The position numbers and the translations under genes were made by a program. Below, in pieces: positions 23,902 to 35,530 of a stretch of 64,000 nucleotides of DNA. This DNA comes from Hawksworthiomyces lignivorus (Eukaryota; Ascomycota; Sordariomycetes; Ophiostomatales; Ophiostomataceae). The notes beneath the pieces are model-generated. The model ran no database searches, was not told the DNA's origin, and was given only the letters and a program-made list of their open reading frames with translations. Each line of letters starts with the position of its first letter. Positions within the stretch are counted from its first letter, which is position 1. The stretch is taken from assembly GCA_002917075.1 (NCBI GenBank), contig NTMA01000031.1, forward strand, positions 62,001 to 126,000, in the 5' to 3' direction.

Positions 23902-26900
23902 GATAGAGAAGCAGGGCTCTAGGAGTGAAGCTGTATCAAGATGTACACTACAGAAACATGAGCGTTTCTCTCTTTTTTCTTTGTCATGTTCTATCTGTTT
24001 CGATTAAGTACACATGGGAGCGAAAGCATCAAGGCGTTCTATGGGAGAAGCGATGCATGGAGAGATCTATCTTAGAGATGGATCCGCACTTGAGGAATTT
24101 TTTTTGTATTTCACTTTAGACGATACGCGCCGGCGCTTGGAAGTCGGTCAAAGCGATGAATATAAAGCCATCGAAAAGACCTGATAATTTGTCTTCTTGC
24201 AGCCAGCAGCGGCCACAGCACTTCCTGGCAGGCATAAAAATTGCTGAACAGAAACTATCTGCCGTTGTTGAGGTTGTCTCGGTAAAGAAAAGAGGGAGGG
24301 GGCGTTCTATTAGGAGTACGAAGTATAGCAATAAGAAAGGAAGGACCCGGAGGCAAGTATCGTGAAGTCTTATCATTCATTGCCTGGCAAATACGGGGGT
24401 ACATGTGCAGCAATGAATGTATATCCTAGTGAGCGGTATAAGCGCATTTGATATTAATAGTATTCTCTCTTATAGCGCCGGGCTGATTGGACAACACAAC
24501 GCTGCACGGAGCACACATCAAAGATAGGCCTGGTCCTGACGGCCACAAAGCTCTTAGAGGCATCAGCGAGATACCGCAGGGCTGCCCTCGACGGGAAGGG
24601 GTGACGGGTTTGCCCTGCATTTGCGATGCTCTGCCCTCTCTTCTTGTTTCGTCTCCACCATGCATACCTGACTGCTGCTATGATTCGCCACATTCTCACA
24701 ACGCTCTTTGATTTTTTAAGCGCGCTCTCGGACGTCCTTTTGTCTGTTCCACAGTTCACCATAGTCTGGAACAGACTTCGGTTCTGTCCACGAGATTTAA
24801 TACAGGAAGAAACGGTCTGGAATATTGGGCTTCCAGCGGAATCCCGTGCTGCCCTGCATACATAGTTATTAGTTTGACGGCTTTGTTTATACTTATATGC
24901 TTGTCCTCCTGCGCTTCTTCTCTCTGCCATCTGTGCTGTCCTCCCCGCATGGATGTTCCGTGGAGAATGGACAATGCCGTTTTCCATTGTTGTGTTTTGA
25001 GACCCCTGACCATTTTATTTTACCTCTTAACTCTCTTTGGCTTCCCGGCGGGGTTTCTACTATTTCTCTTTCGTCTCTTTTTTCCAAAAGGAAAAAGTGG
25101 GTGGTAGGCACCAAGACGAAGCATAAAGTTTCGGTGCCTACTTCGGCCGTATGTCTAAGACGCACCCTGCGCTCGCTATTTCTAAAGAACCTCTGTCCTG
25201 CTGCAGAGGGCATCTTTTTCAGTGGAAAGTTTGTGGGGTCCAGATTTGCCATGCTGGATATACGTGTACCTGTTGAAATTAATTGAAATAATAAAAAAAT
25301 TAAGTTGCCGAAGCCTACCTATATACCCTGCATTCTTCACCGGTACTCTGGTAAAACAGAATTTTGTTTTCCATTTTAAGGTACGATGCGCTCGCGTTCT
25401 GTTCTTCATCCTTCATTCACCCCGTGCGAGTTTGTGAGATACTATGATGGGGAGAGAGAGCATGAGTGCTGTGGGAAGAAAAATTCCTCAGAGCGGAAAT
25501 GTGGCCTGGCCAACACCTGTGGGGAAGTAAGGCAGCAGGCAGCGTGCTTATTGGCTCTTCAGCCTTCCTGTCTGATGCATCGTCAAACGCTCGTCTTGTG
25601 ATGATCCTTTTTTGCTCTTACCCTGAACGGAGTATTCCCGTTCTCAGCGGTGAGACCGGACGACTCAAAAGTAGGGCTGGAAACTCACAAAAGAGGCGAA
25701 TGGCCGCCAGGTGTCTCTTCTGGTAAGTAAGCTTGATTCTCCAAGTCTATCTTTCTAACAGTATGGATATTGCGCGATTGTTCTATTGCTCAAACAGGGA
25801 GAATGAACCCAGTATGGATATCTCTCGAGTCCAAAATTCCCTTGCGGAGAGGATCGTCCAACCGAATAGGAAAATAGGGAAAACGCCACCTGAGCATGAT
25901 TAGGCACTAAGCCCGTGTAAAGTTCTAGTGGTAGTTCGGTCATGGCAGCGCAAGTACCAAGACAGGGCTCGCGAGTGGAGGGAAGCATGGCCCTTTTCGT
26001 GGCGCCTGCACCTCATAGTGGGAAGACACTGTTACTCTATGCAGAGCACTCTTCCCAAGCTTGTTTCTTTAGAGCTTTGCAACCCTAAAAGGATCGCTTC
26101 CCTCTTCTCTGTTTTATTGCATGCCAATCCCGAGACAGCTGTGAGCTAACCTGAAAGGTTGCTAGCGAGCACGTAGACAAAGAGGCAGACCCTGGCGCAG
26201 GTTGGGAATTTCCACCCGCACCGACCCACTGGGAAGAAGGGAGAAAGTAACAAGTTCCTCCATGCGGGCGGCAAGAAGACCTACTCGTTCAAGTAGAATG
26301 GCACTTGCGCGATACACTCCATACGTCGTAGGGAGTATGCATACATGTGCTGGATGCGCATTTTGATAATCCTGGAACGACGATCTCTAGGACGGGAAGA
26401 AGGGGGTGACAGGAAAGGAAAAATTAGTAAATAAAGTAAAGAGAAAAGGTACTGAGAGACAGCAACTCCACAATGCGTCGTAGACAGAGTGTATCGACTC
26501 CGTTCGCATGGAACATTGAGCCAAATCTTCCAAGCTCCACTGCAACTCTCACGCGCGCTAGGTCAGGCAGAGGAGCCCGAGCTGCACAACGAGCAAACTC
26601 CGTTCACGCATTCATAATATTACGAACGGTACGAATTAGGGTACATTCTCTACTAGCACGCGTGCGGTTGAGGTGGGCGGGAAGCGTGCATGTCGTGAGC
26701 AGAGGGCATGGAGCATCGGCGACAGTGAGGTCGCTGAGATAAAAGCAGGTAAAACAGAGACAAACGAAAATTAAAATACTCCTACAAGGGAGGCATGCCG
26801 TATATGCTTAGACTCTTCGTTGAGAAGATGTGTCTGCTATTGTTAAAGGCATTAATGCGTATATTTAGAGACCGTCCTCGAGTGCATAGAAACATGCGAC

Positions 26901-28610
26901 GAGAGGGAAAGCGCATCTCTCGGCATGGCATCCTCGGCAAGCAATTTTGGTTGTTCTTTCCGCGACCCAGAAAACGCAGCGTAAGAAAGATGTGCATCAG
27001 AGGAAAGTGCGACGATAAACCGCATCCACAAAATCGTCACATTGTAGGTACCTGCTTACTTGTGATATTAGCACCAAATAACGTTCAGATGAAAGTACAT
27101 TTAAAGTACCAATGAGGAAACCTTCCTCGTTTTCTGTCTTTCTTGGGGTTTGAATTTTTTTTCCACGCTTGCATTTTGCGCCAGCTATTTTACCTTTTTT
27201 TTTCCTACGCTTTCCTTTCCGCTTGCACTAACAGTTTCAAGCCTTCCTCCTCTTGCCGTTGGACGCCGCCACAGTCGCCTCCCTTGCGACCTCCCCACAG
27301 GGAAGTAGTCAGTCGCCTCCTTCCCATAATTTTCATTCTAGTTTTTCTTATTTTTTTTTTTATATCCATTTCTTCCCCTCTTCTCTCTTCTCTCCCTCTT
27401 CCCTCCCTCTTCTTTTCTTTCTCTCTTATCTCGCGATCCACATAACTGTCAGTTTTGATCCTCCCCAAAACAATCTCCAATCTTTTCTTGGTTGGTTGTC
27501 GGTGTGCTGTCGGAAGAAGTTGTCGTTGACGGACGTTGTCGAAGTCGAAAGATTTTTGGAAGGCTTATTTAGAGGGAGTTCTTTTTCTCAAAAAGGTTTG
27601 TTTTCTCTTCTCCGTGTCACAAACTCTGTGATCTCCCTTGCTTCGCAATTTCTTCCTTCATTTCTCGAAGACCTTCCCTCACTTCACTTTCACTTCTATT
27701 CCCCTTTGCTCGCCTTGTGCGCCGCTCTCCGAGTGTTCCAGTCACCGAGCTTCTCGATATATCATCCCGCCTGTCTTCGATATTCAATGGCCATGGACTG
27801 CGATTGCGCATTTGCTGCATTTGATCAACTTGTTCGAGACAACCGCCTCGCGACACTTTGCGCCGTGCCGGTGACGACCTAGATGGAACGTGTTTTGGCA
27901 TTGGACTATATTGCTACTTACCGCTCACGCGCATCGGGGGCATGGACACTGGCTGCAAACTACTTTAAGCAGCCTATCTACGGAAAACCCACGAAGAACA
28001 TCAGCGCATTTCGATACTGTAAGAACAAATGAACTGCTGTTCTTAAAAGTCGAATCTGTGCTTCCTCTCTTCGATTTTTCAATCAAGATATTCCGTCCCT
28101 CGTTCTTGCGCCGCGACAGCACCCGAGAGTGTGGACTACAGCCAACCACCCCGCTGGGATTTTAAGGCCGAACCACCTGACTTGCGCTACATCTCGGCAG
28201 TCTTCTGCTGTGTTCTCTGCCCTGTCACCTTGCGCTAACTTCCCGCTTCGGCTCTGCCTGCCATTATTCAACCATTGGAAAACGCAGAAGGGTGCGATTT
28301 GCACAATTCTTATACCAGTTTGTTCTTTTCTTGGAAATCGTCGCTTTCTTCCTTAATAAAGACAAAAATGGACACGCAGCGTTTTAGACAGACATCGCGG
28401 TGAAATGATAAGAAATAATAAGCCGGTCACTAAAACCAACGTCACACAAGCTTCATGTAACCTGGAAAGCTGCAGGTCCCACTGGGCAAGGCCATTATAG
28501 CGCAGCAATTTCGGACGAAATAATTGAAACTCAACTGCAGTTCTGTCCGTGTCGCGGCTTCTGCTTTTTGACATTCTTCCCCTTTCACTGCATTGCATTT
28601 CCCCTTACTC
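23902..28610. other. 4.7-kb intergenic region upstream of GIS2
   Basis: No gene is supported. Frames at 24454-24987 (-) and 27253-27882 (+) are open for 177 and 209 codons but lack an ATG in a sensible place, motifs or gene-like composition. The stretch 27140-27880 is strongly pyrimidine-rich on the + strand, the pattern of a fungal promoter or leader, so GIS2 may have a long or spliced leader. The remainder shows nothing I can name. Confidence 0.45.
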
Positions 28611-28707
28611 GTATACAACAGGACACAATGGGAGACGCGGAGGTCTCGAATTACTGCCCAGTGGCTGGCTTGTTGGTGGGCTTATTGCTAACGCATTTCT
28701 TTTTCAG
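28611..28707 (+). other. gis2: Probable 5'-UTR intron of GIS2
   Basis: The donor GTATAC at 28611, the branch site TGCTAAC and the acceptor TTTTTCAG ending at 28707 bound a 97-nt candidate intron just before the start codon. It contains an ATG at 28628 that would otherwise open an upstream frame in the leader. Confidence 0.6.
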
Positions 28708-28728
28708 AAGTCATATATATTGGACATC

Positions 28729-29579
28729 ATGTCGTCGCTTTCTCGTCGTGCATGCTACAAGTGCGGTAACGTCGGCCACTACGCCGAGGTTTGCTCTTCC
28801 GCCGAGCGTCTCTGCTACAACTGTATGTATATGGCATGCTCTCCACAGCTCGGCAGGACACCTCTGCGAGCAGTTAGTTCCTATTCAGCGAGCTATTCAG
28901 CGAGCTAACGACGCGTTTGTTATCAGGCAAGCAGCCGGGCCACGAGTCCAACGGATGCCCTCTGCCTCGCACTACTGAGGCTAAGCAGTGCTATCACTGC
29001 CAGGGCCTCGGTCACGTCCAGGCTGACTGCCCTACCCTTCGTCTATCCGGTGCTGCCACTGGCGGCCGTTGCTACAACTGCGGTCAGCAGGGCCACTTGG
29101 CGGTATGTTGACAATGCCACTGTTCGCCAATTCTCTCTCTTTTTTTTCTAGTGCTGACTCCCGAAAAGCGCGCCTGCCAGGCTCCAAGTGCTGTTGGTCT
29201 CGGCGGCGGCGTTCCTATGGCCCCTCGTGGTGGCTATGGTGGCTACGGCCGTGGTGGTTTCGCTGCCGGTGGTCCCCGCCCCGCCACCTGCTACAAGTGT
29301 GGTGGCCCGAACCACTTCGCTCGTGACTGCCAAGCTCAGGCCATGAAGTGTTATGCTTGCGGCAAGCTCGGCCACATCTCCCGGGATTGCACGGCTCCCA
29401 ACGGCGGTCCTCTGAACACTGCTGGCAAGACTTGCTACCAATGCGGTGAGGCTGGCCACATTTCGCGGGACTGCCCTCAGAAGAACACCAACGGCGAGAT
29501 CAGCACCGAGATCCCGATTGCCGATGCTAACAACGTTGCTGCCCCCGCCGTCGTCCCGCCCATCGCACCAGTCGCCTAG
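28729..29579 (+). CDS. gis2: Seven-CCHC zinc-knuckle RNA-binding protein (Gis2/Byr3/CNBP type)
   Basis: There are three exons, 28729-28822, 28927-29102 and 29169-29579, with introns of 104 and 66 nt. The product is 226 residues. Seven C-x2-C-x4-H-x4-C knuckles are visible: CYKCGNVGHYAEVC, CYNCKQPGHESNGC, CYHCQGLGHVQADC, CYNCGQQGHLARAC, CYKCGGPNHFARDC, CYACGKLGHISRDC and CYQCGEAGHISRDC. A Gly/Arg-rich linker sits between knuckles 4 and 5. The second and fourth knuckles are assembled across introns, which fixes both splice sites: the acceptor at 29167-29168 is the only one that restores the His-to-Cys spacing in knuckle 4. Gis2 and CNBP are known to bind G-rich single-stranded nucleic acid and to act in mRNA translation and stress granules. 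The C-terminus is Ala/Pro/Val-rich. Confidence 0.93.
28881..28904 (+). repeat. 12-bp direct duplication beside the branch site of GIS2 intron 1
   Basis: CTATTCAGCGAG occurs twice in tandem and is followed at once by CTAAC, the likely branch site. It looks like a small duplication or slippage event inside the intron. Confidence 0.85.
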
Positions 29580-31154
29580 AAAGTACTTGTTTCGTAAATG
29601 GGGCCTATTCGGCACCTGGTTGAAAGAATAACAGGTGCACAACCTGTCGGCTTAAGACCCGATTTGGTTTGATGTTCCTGTCGAATTCTTCCATGGCTCG
29701 TTGATTTTTATTGATTTTCGTACCCTTTGCCGCTTCATGTTTATTTTATCTATCATCTCCGTATCTCGTTTGGTTTTTTTATTATTATTGGACTTGCCAA
29801 TACGTCCGCTCCCTTCTCTTCTGAGATTTGGTTTTCTTTTTCCTTGACCCAATTTTCTTACTCCCTTATGCTCACCTCACGGTATTGGCACATTTGTCAC
29901 GATCCTGCGTTTCCACGGCGTCAACGGTTCTCTTGTCTCTTAACAATACTTTTGATTTTCTGGTACACGATGGAAATAAAAAGAGGGAAGAAAATGAAGA
30001 GGAAGGGGCTTAGCTGATTCTTGATGAGTTGTCTTCAAAAACGAAGGAATGGAAAGACGGGAGAGATTATCTTTGCCGAGACGCATTCTTTTCTTCGCGC
30101 TGTTCAAATTGAGGATGATAGGAACGAATGGAAGAAAAACGCATTTAATTCGTGCTGGTACTTCTTTCGGAGCTGGGAAAGAAGGAGTCCACGCATACCT
30201 TTTGGGAACAAAAACGGAATTTCGGATTATACCCCGGGGAGACGATTTCACGACAGCATGGGCTCAATGTATGTGTGTTGAAGACTAGAGGACTTTGAGG
30301 GCTTCGAGAACCGAAGAACCGAAGAACTGGAGGCCGAGGAGGACTCGGACAAAACATAGTGCTTCCCCTTTTTTCTGTTTGTCGGCCGCCTGGTTTGGAA
30401 AGTTGATTTTCCGCCGAATATATTTCTGATCTAAGCAGTTGTGTCTGCTGGAGAAGAAGTCTTGTTGTTGGTGGGAGAATGGTGGCCGGTTCCTTCCACG
30501 AACTTCCTTCGAATCACAAGGATGCTATTGTAATAAGTTGATAGCCAGAGGAATCTGAAAAGCATCAAAGAAAAAGCATGCAGAGTAACAAATGTGAAAT
30601 GTGAAGTCGGCTAGATCGTGAGCTTTAACATCAGGCTGACTCACGTGACTCCCCTTCATGACAATGATAAAGACAAACAAAACCAGACTTCTATTTCTGG
30701 TGAGCAGTAAAAGCAATTGGAGAAAAGCAACATATGTAAAATCAAATGGTATCATAGAAAACAAGTTGATGAAAAGGACGTGCTATAATACACGACTACC
30801 GAGAACAAGAAGGGAAACCAAAATTCAGAGGGAACAAATAAAGCCACTCCGAGCATAATATTTTTTTTTAAAAAAAAATCAAGAAGTAAAAGCTGTGCAG
30901 TGATACACACCATGTAAATTGAGACCTCTGGGCCGGTTTTCGTATATGTACCATCCTGTATATATGAACTCCAAAGAATTGCCGTTTCATGTGCCAATCC
31001 ACCCCCTGATGTCCCATGGGGATTGGCGCACCATGTAAATAACGCAGGGGAGATGAAGGAGAAAGAAAGGGGAATCATAAAAAAATGTATAGAGCGAATG
31101 AAGAGAAGCGAATAAAATTTGAAAAGGCAGACCATGACCGTGAAGATTGCGAAC
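29580..31154. other. Convergent intergenic region between GIS2 and the GH16 gene
   Basis: This holds the 3' ends of both genes. A T9A9 palindrome lies at 30861-30878. ORFs are short and without motifs. I see no gene. Confidence 0.5.
30861..30878. repeat. T9A9 palindrome
   Basis: Nine T are followed by nine A. Together with the run at 4140-4158 it is one of two such symmetric runs in the window. It lies between convergent genes and could serve as an A/T-rich end signal. Confidence 0.85.
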
Positions 31155-32099
31155 CTAATTCGAGTACACGGCCACGTACTGCGCTTCCAACATGCTCCCG
31201 TAGCCGTCTTGCGTAGCGCTGTTGGGGGCTCCCCTGAGAAATGTCAGCATTACTGTCAACAGTTGGAGAAAAGAGGGCGAAAGGGCAATAGCAAAAATTC
31301 AAACTTACGGAAATCCACCACCGACGGCCACATTCAGGATAATGTAGAACGGGCTGTGGGCCAGGATGCCCCAGGTGACCTGATCGTTCAGCTGCTGGCC
31401 CGTCAGTGTGAAGTAGGTGTTGCCGTCCAGGGCCCAGGAGATCTTCTGGGTCAGCCAGTTGCTGCTGGTCAGGTCCCAGGAGACGCTCCACGTGTGGAAG
31501 CCGTCGTCGCCGGGCATCGCGACGGTGGAGCCGCGGCCAGTCGGCTCGTTGCAGAGCCCGCCCGATGCCGTTCCGCAGTGCGCCGTGCCGAAGCCCGTCA
31601 GAGCGCCGTTGCGCTGCTCTAGCATGTCGAGCTCGCCGCACAGCGGCCAGGGCGTGCCCGTGCGCATCGACTCGCCGAGCATCCAGAACGCCGGCCAGAT
31701 GCCCTGCTTCTGGGCGTTCGTGCCCATGCGGATGCTGCCCTCGACGCGGGTGACGTGGCCCGCGGCGGGCGTGACAGAGTCGATCGACTCGATGCGGCCC
31801 GACGTCCAGCCGCCGCTCGCTGACCCATCCTTCCAGGGCACCAGCTGCACGGACCCGCCGCCGCTGATCTGGACGTTGTGCGAGGAAGACGTGTAAGTTT
31901 CTAGTTCGCCGTTGACATTGAGATTGCCGTTGACGATCTTCCAGCGGCTGGTATCAGGCGAGGAGCCTGCAGAACCTGTAAAGCCGTCCTGCCAGACGAT
32001 CTTGAAGCCATTGTAATTAGGTGCCGTGATGGCAGCCACAAATGTAGGAAGAAGAGCTGCAGCGGCAAGAAGGCTGGAAGTTGAAGGAGTGAAACGCAT
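31155..32099 (-). CDS. Secreted GH16-family beta-glucanase-like hydrolase
   Basis: There are two exons, 32099-31309 and 31233-31155, with a 75-nt phase-2 intron. The product is 289 residues. A signal peptide covers about 1-23 (MRFTPSTSSLLAAAALLPTFVAA). The GH16 fold follows, with the catalytic motif GELDMLEQ holding the expected nucleophile and acid/base glutamates at 156 and 161 and Asp158 between them. Aromatic substrate-site segments WPAFWML and FHTWSVSWD flank it, and the C-terminal strand reads MLEAQYVAVYS. The GH16 family cleaves beta-1,3 and beta-1,3(4) glucans and related polymers by a retaining mechanism. There is no GPI signal or carbohydrate-binding module, so a freely secreted enzyme is expected. 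Whether the target is its own wall or an outside polymer cannot be told. A TATA-like box lies at 32393-32400. Confidence 0.92.
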
Positions 32100-32392
32100 G
32101 TTGAAAATGAGAGTGAAAATATAGCTTTTAGAGAGAGAAGAGCAGCGTGTTTGCTTGCGTATGTACACTTGATGCCGTCTGAGGCGTTGCAAGATATAGA
32201 CCTCTTGTGATAGAGAAAGAATTTCAGAAGAGCTTGATATGGACAGTTGAATAAGCCTTGCTGGAGCCAAGCTCACAGGAGCAATATATACTGAAGAGAA
32301 ATTGGAAATATAAACTTTAATAAACTGCCGGGCCTGCAGATTCCAAGATCTGGGGCAAAATAAAGGAAAAGTGAAGGAGGGTGTTGATGCAG

Positions 32393-32400
32393 TATATATA
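32393..32400 (-). promoter_or_regulatory. Candidate TATA box of the GH16 gene
   Basis: TATATATA lies about 295 nt upstream of the start codon. The match is clear, but its use is inferred. Confidence 0.4.
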
Positions 32401-34104
32401 AGGAAAAATCTAAGTGGAAGGAAGCTCAGGAGCAAGAAGAAAAGGAGGGGATATCAGCCTTCTCTGACCTGTGGAAGGATGCAAAGAGGAAGAGGAAGAA
32501 AAGATCCAAGAGTTGTAAGTAAGGAATGTCGAGGACGTTGTCACTCTCATACAAAGATCGCCGCAAGCAGCAGAAGCAATGGAGAAATAAAACTGTAAAG
32601 CAACAGGCACAAAACAATAAAAGGAAGGATATGACTAAGAAGTGGGCAAGAAAATAAATGAATAATATAATAAAGACAACAAAAACCTTGGAAAGAAGAA
32701 GGACAAGAAAAATCCAGGTCCGGTAGGCGGGTGAGAAGAAGATATGGGCAGGGCATAGATTCATATATAAACCTAGCAGACGATAGATTGCCCGCCTCGC
32801 CCGCATGCACGCCGCGGAGTCGGAGGCAAAGATCTGCAAAAGACGACTAAAAAGAAAAGGAAGGGAAAGATAAAAAAAGGTGTATGGCCACCACCACCAT
32901 TACATCGACTAACATATTTGGTTCCTGCAGGGTCTTGTTGCGTGCAGATGTGAGTGGTAGACGCGCCCAGGCCTAGAAGAGGGTCAAGCTGCGTGTACGT
33001 GTACAAGTACCTTGACGGGTAGCTAAGGGGGTGGATACTCAGGGGAGAGAGAGAGACAGGAGGGGCGGAGGTAAAGGGGGGTAGGGGTGCATTCCGACAC
33101 TGACAAAAAGACATCGGACGGCCGAGCCAAGCCGTAAGCGGTACTTGTAAGTCGCCAGAGAATACATCAAAAGGATCGGGCGAGTTGAGAGATATTTTGT
33201 AGATCATCCAATCTGTCCACTCGATCCCTCGGTCATCTGAAGGAATGACTGCCTCCGAAAGGGAGGGTAGATGTTTACCACACACAAAGTTGTAGTTACT
33301 TGTACACGCCATCCGTGCATTGCGGTGATTTTCTGAATAACAGCGTCCAGACTCTTCTGGCCGTGGGGCAATGGAGATGCGGGAGTGATAAGATATAACA
33401 TACAATGCCGGCAGAAATCTGCCAAGTTTTCTGGTTTTGCATGTTTATCTTTGTGCGCCAGGTCTGCCATGCATATCGAATTTGCTTTGATACCGAATAT
33501 AACCTTGACAATGACCGCAAGCATGCCTCCGAGTCTTGTACGGCCCGCCCTAGCAGAGGTGGCTTTTCTTTCATTCTTGCGACTACTACGTCTCGAGTCG
33601 CAACGTGGCAAACGCGAACGGCTTCAAGCCAACACACAGCATAACGGCCGTTTTTTTCTGTTGGGTACGATGGCTGCGGTGTACGAGCGTCCACGGTGAA
33701 CAGCCAAAAAAAATTCACAGCGCCGGTGGTAGCCCAACTTAATGCGAATCGTGATCAACAACGTCCATCACCATAGGAGATACTGCACCACTCTGCAGTT
33801 TTTCATACGCTCTACTATGGCAGCTTAACTTCCGTGGCCTCTTTCATGCTCCTTCATTCCAAACTTTGGGATCACTCGGAGTTCTCTTTGAGAAAGGGAT
33901 ATATATTTTCTTCAAGAATGCAACAAAGCGCGGAGGGATGCACGATACAGTCCGACGGGAGGAAGCAGAAAAAGAAAAAAAAAACTTCACCCTGCGTAAG
34001 CTACGACGTACGTACATAGTCCTCTGTTAAAGGACCACTTGGACAGGAATCTGACGGCCCAATCCTCTGTAACCCTCTGGGTAAATGCGCTGCAGAAACG
34101 TGTG

Positions 34105-34132
34105 TGTGGGTGTGTGTGTGCGTGTTCGTGTT
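34105..34132. repeat. Imperfect GT microsatellite
   Basis: A short run of TG dinucleotides with GGG and CG interruptions, in intergenic DNA. Confidence 0.75.
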
Positions 34133-35530
34133 GGGTACGGTTGAAAGAAAACATGAAACATTTTTGTTTCGAAACAACACGAGCACTAGTAAAGGTACTT
34201 TGTACCAGAGGTCCGCTAACAGAGCGCCTGTTGGTCAGTTTCCTCAAAGGCTCTGAAACAAACTAGTAGAAGGGGCAGTGGAGCTTTTTCCTCTTCTAGG
34301 CAGCTCCCTCTTTAGTACAGGCCAGGCCATTAGCGATTACAATAGAGAGCTATAACAGCCTATGAAGGAGAGTTCACGTGAAGGCCACGCTGTACCCACC
34401 CCCAAAAATACTCAGCAACCCAAAAAGAAGCCAACCGTTCTAGATGTACAGAAACCAACCAATGTGTCCTGCGCCGAGTATTCTCTCTCGGTTGGCGCCG
34501 ACCGTTGATCTCCCGCCTGCTTTGGGAGAAACAGCTGGGTCACAATCGATATGGAACTGTCTTGCACTGGATACTGTCCAGTATCATCCTCATATGAAAT
34601 GAAGCCGTACTTGCGTTTTGAGACTGATAGAATAACTTCAAAAATGACAACGGAGAGACGAACAATGCTGTGGAGACGCCTAGAAAATGGCATTGCTACG
34701 AGGGTGGCTGTGGGCAAACTCCATAAAATCGGTCTAAACGGACTCGCTTCTCTGCCTATTGAAATGAAGCTCTATGCGTACATCGCATGGATACATCCAT
34801 AAGGGCGCAATCTGTGTCTATTGGAGGATCGGTTTCATTGTGTACACTATTAGCTTTGTTCGAAGGGATCCTATCTGTACCTACGTCGTAGACAACTCGC
34901 ACCAGCTATGGAAAATACGCGTAGGTATCTCCCTAGGAAAATCCCCGGACAATTGTATCAACAAAACAAAAGCTGCGATCGCTGTCTAATGCTGATTTTT
35001 AGATTTCCGATTCTCCTTTGATCCTCCTCAGCTTTCAATGTTTATTTTAGACGTCTTATGCATTAATGCTCATATTATATATAACACAGTTCATCTAATA
35101 TCCATCTGACAGGATGTTGCCCCTGTCATGGATGCTCTGAGCCACAATCGCAAGGCACGCTTTGTTTAAAATTTGGCTTTTTACATTGCATTCCATCTTT
35201 ATCCCTGGCTTACAGCCGTCTCTTTTCTGCCTCTCCATGTAATCGCCCCTGGAATAAGTGTTCTACAGCAGACGGTTCAGTCGGAACCGCCTGATTTACC
35301 ATTAGGATCATTGCAAGCACTTATTATTATACCCCGACACCTACAGGATTCCAATTTCATATATCATTAATCCCATCGAAGGGGTTACTAGAGTTTGGAT
35401 TCGAGCTTCTATTTATGTCCCAGTGATGCATTCCGTAGAATAGCGCAAACATCCACATGCTTTCCGAGTTGTAGCCTCTAGTGAAGTTTGTATGGCTGCG
35501 TCACCAACAGTCTTCCATCTTATCGAAATA

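Larger units (their letters stand above)
32100..35530. other. 3.4-kb region between the DHX29-like gene and the GH16 gene
   Basis: This holds the GH16 promoter on the left and the 3' end of the helicase gene on the right. A GT-rich microsatellite lies at about 34107-34130. No ORF has a motif or splice partner. I see no gene. Confidence 0.5.

Noticed and set aside
24454..24987. 177-codon open frame on the minus strand
   Set aside because: No ATG in a good place, no splice partner and no recognisable domain; probably chance.
27253..27882. 209-codon open frame on the + strand before GIS2
   Set aside because: It begins without an ATG, is dominated by Phe/Ser/Leu from CT-rich DNA, and has no motif; more likely promoter or leader.
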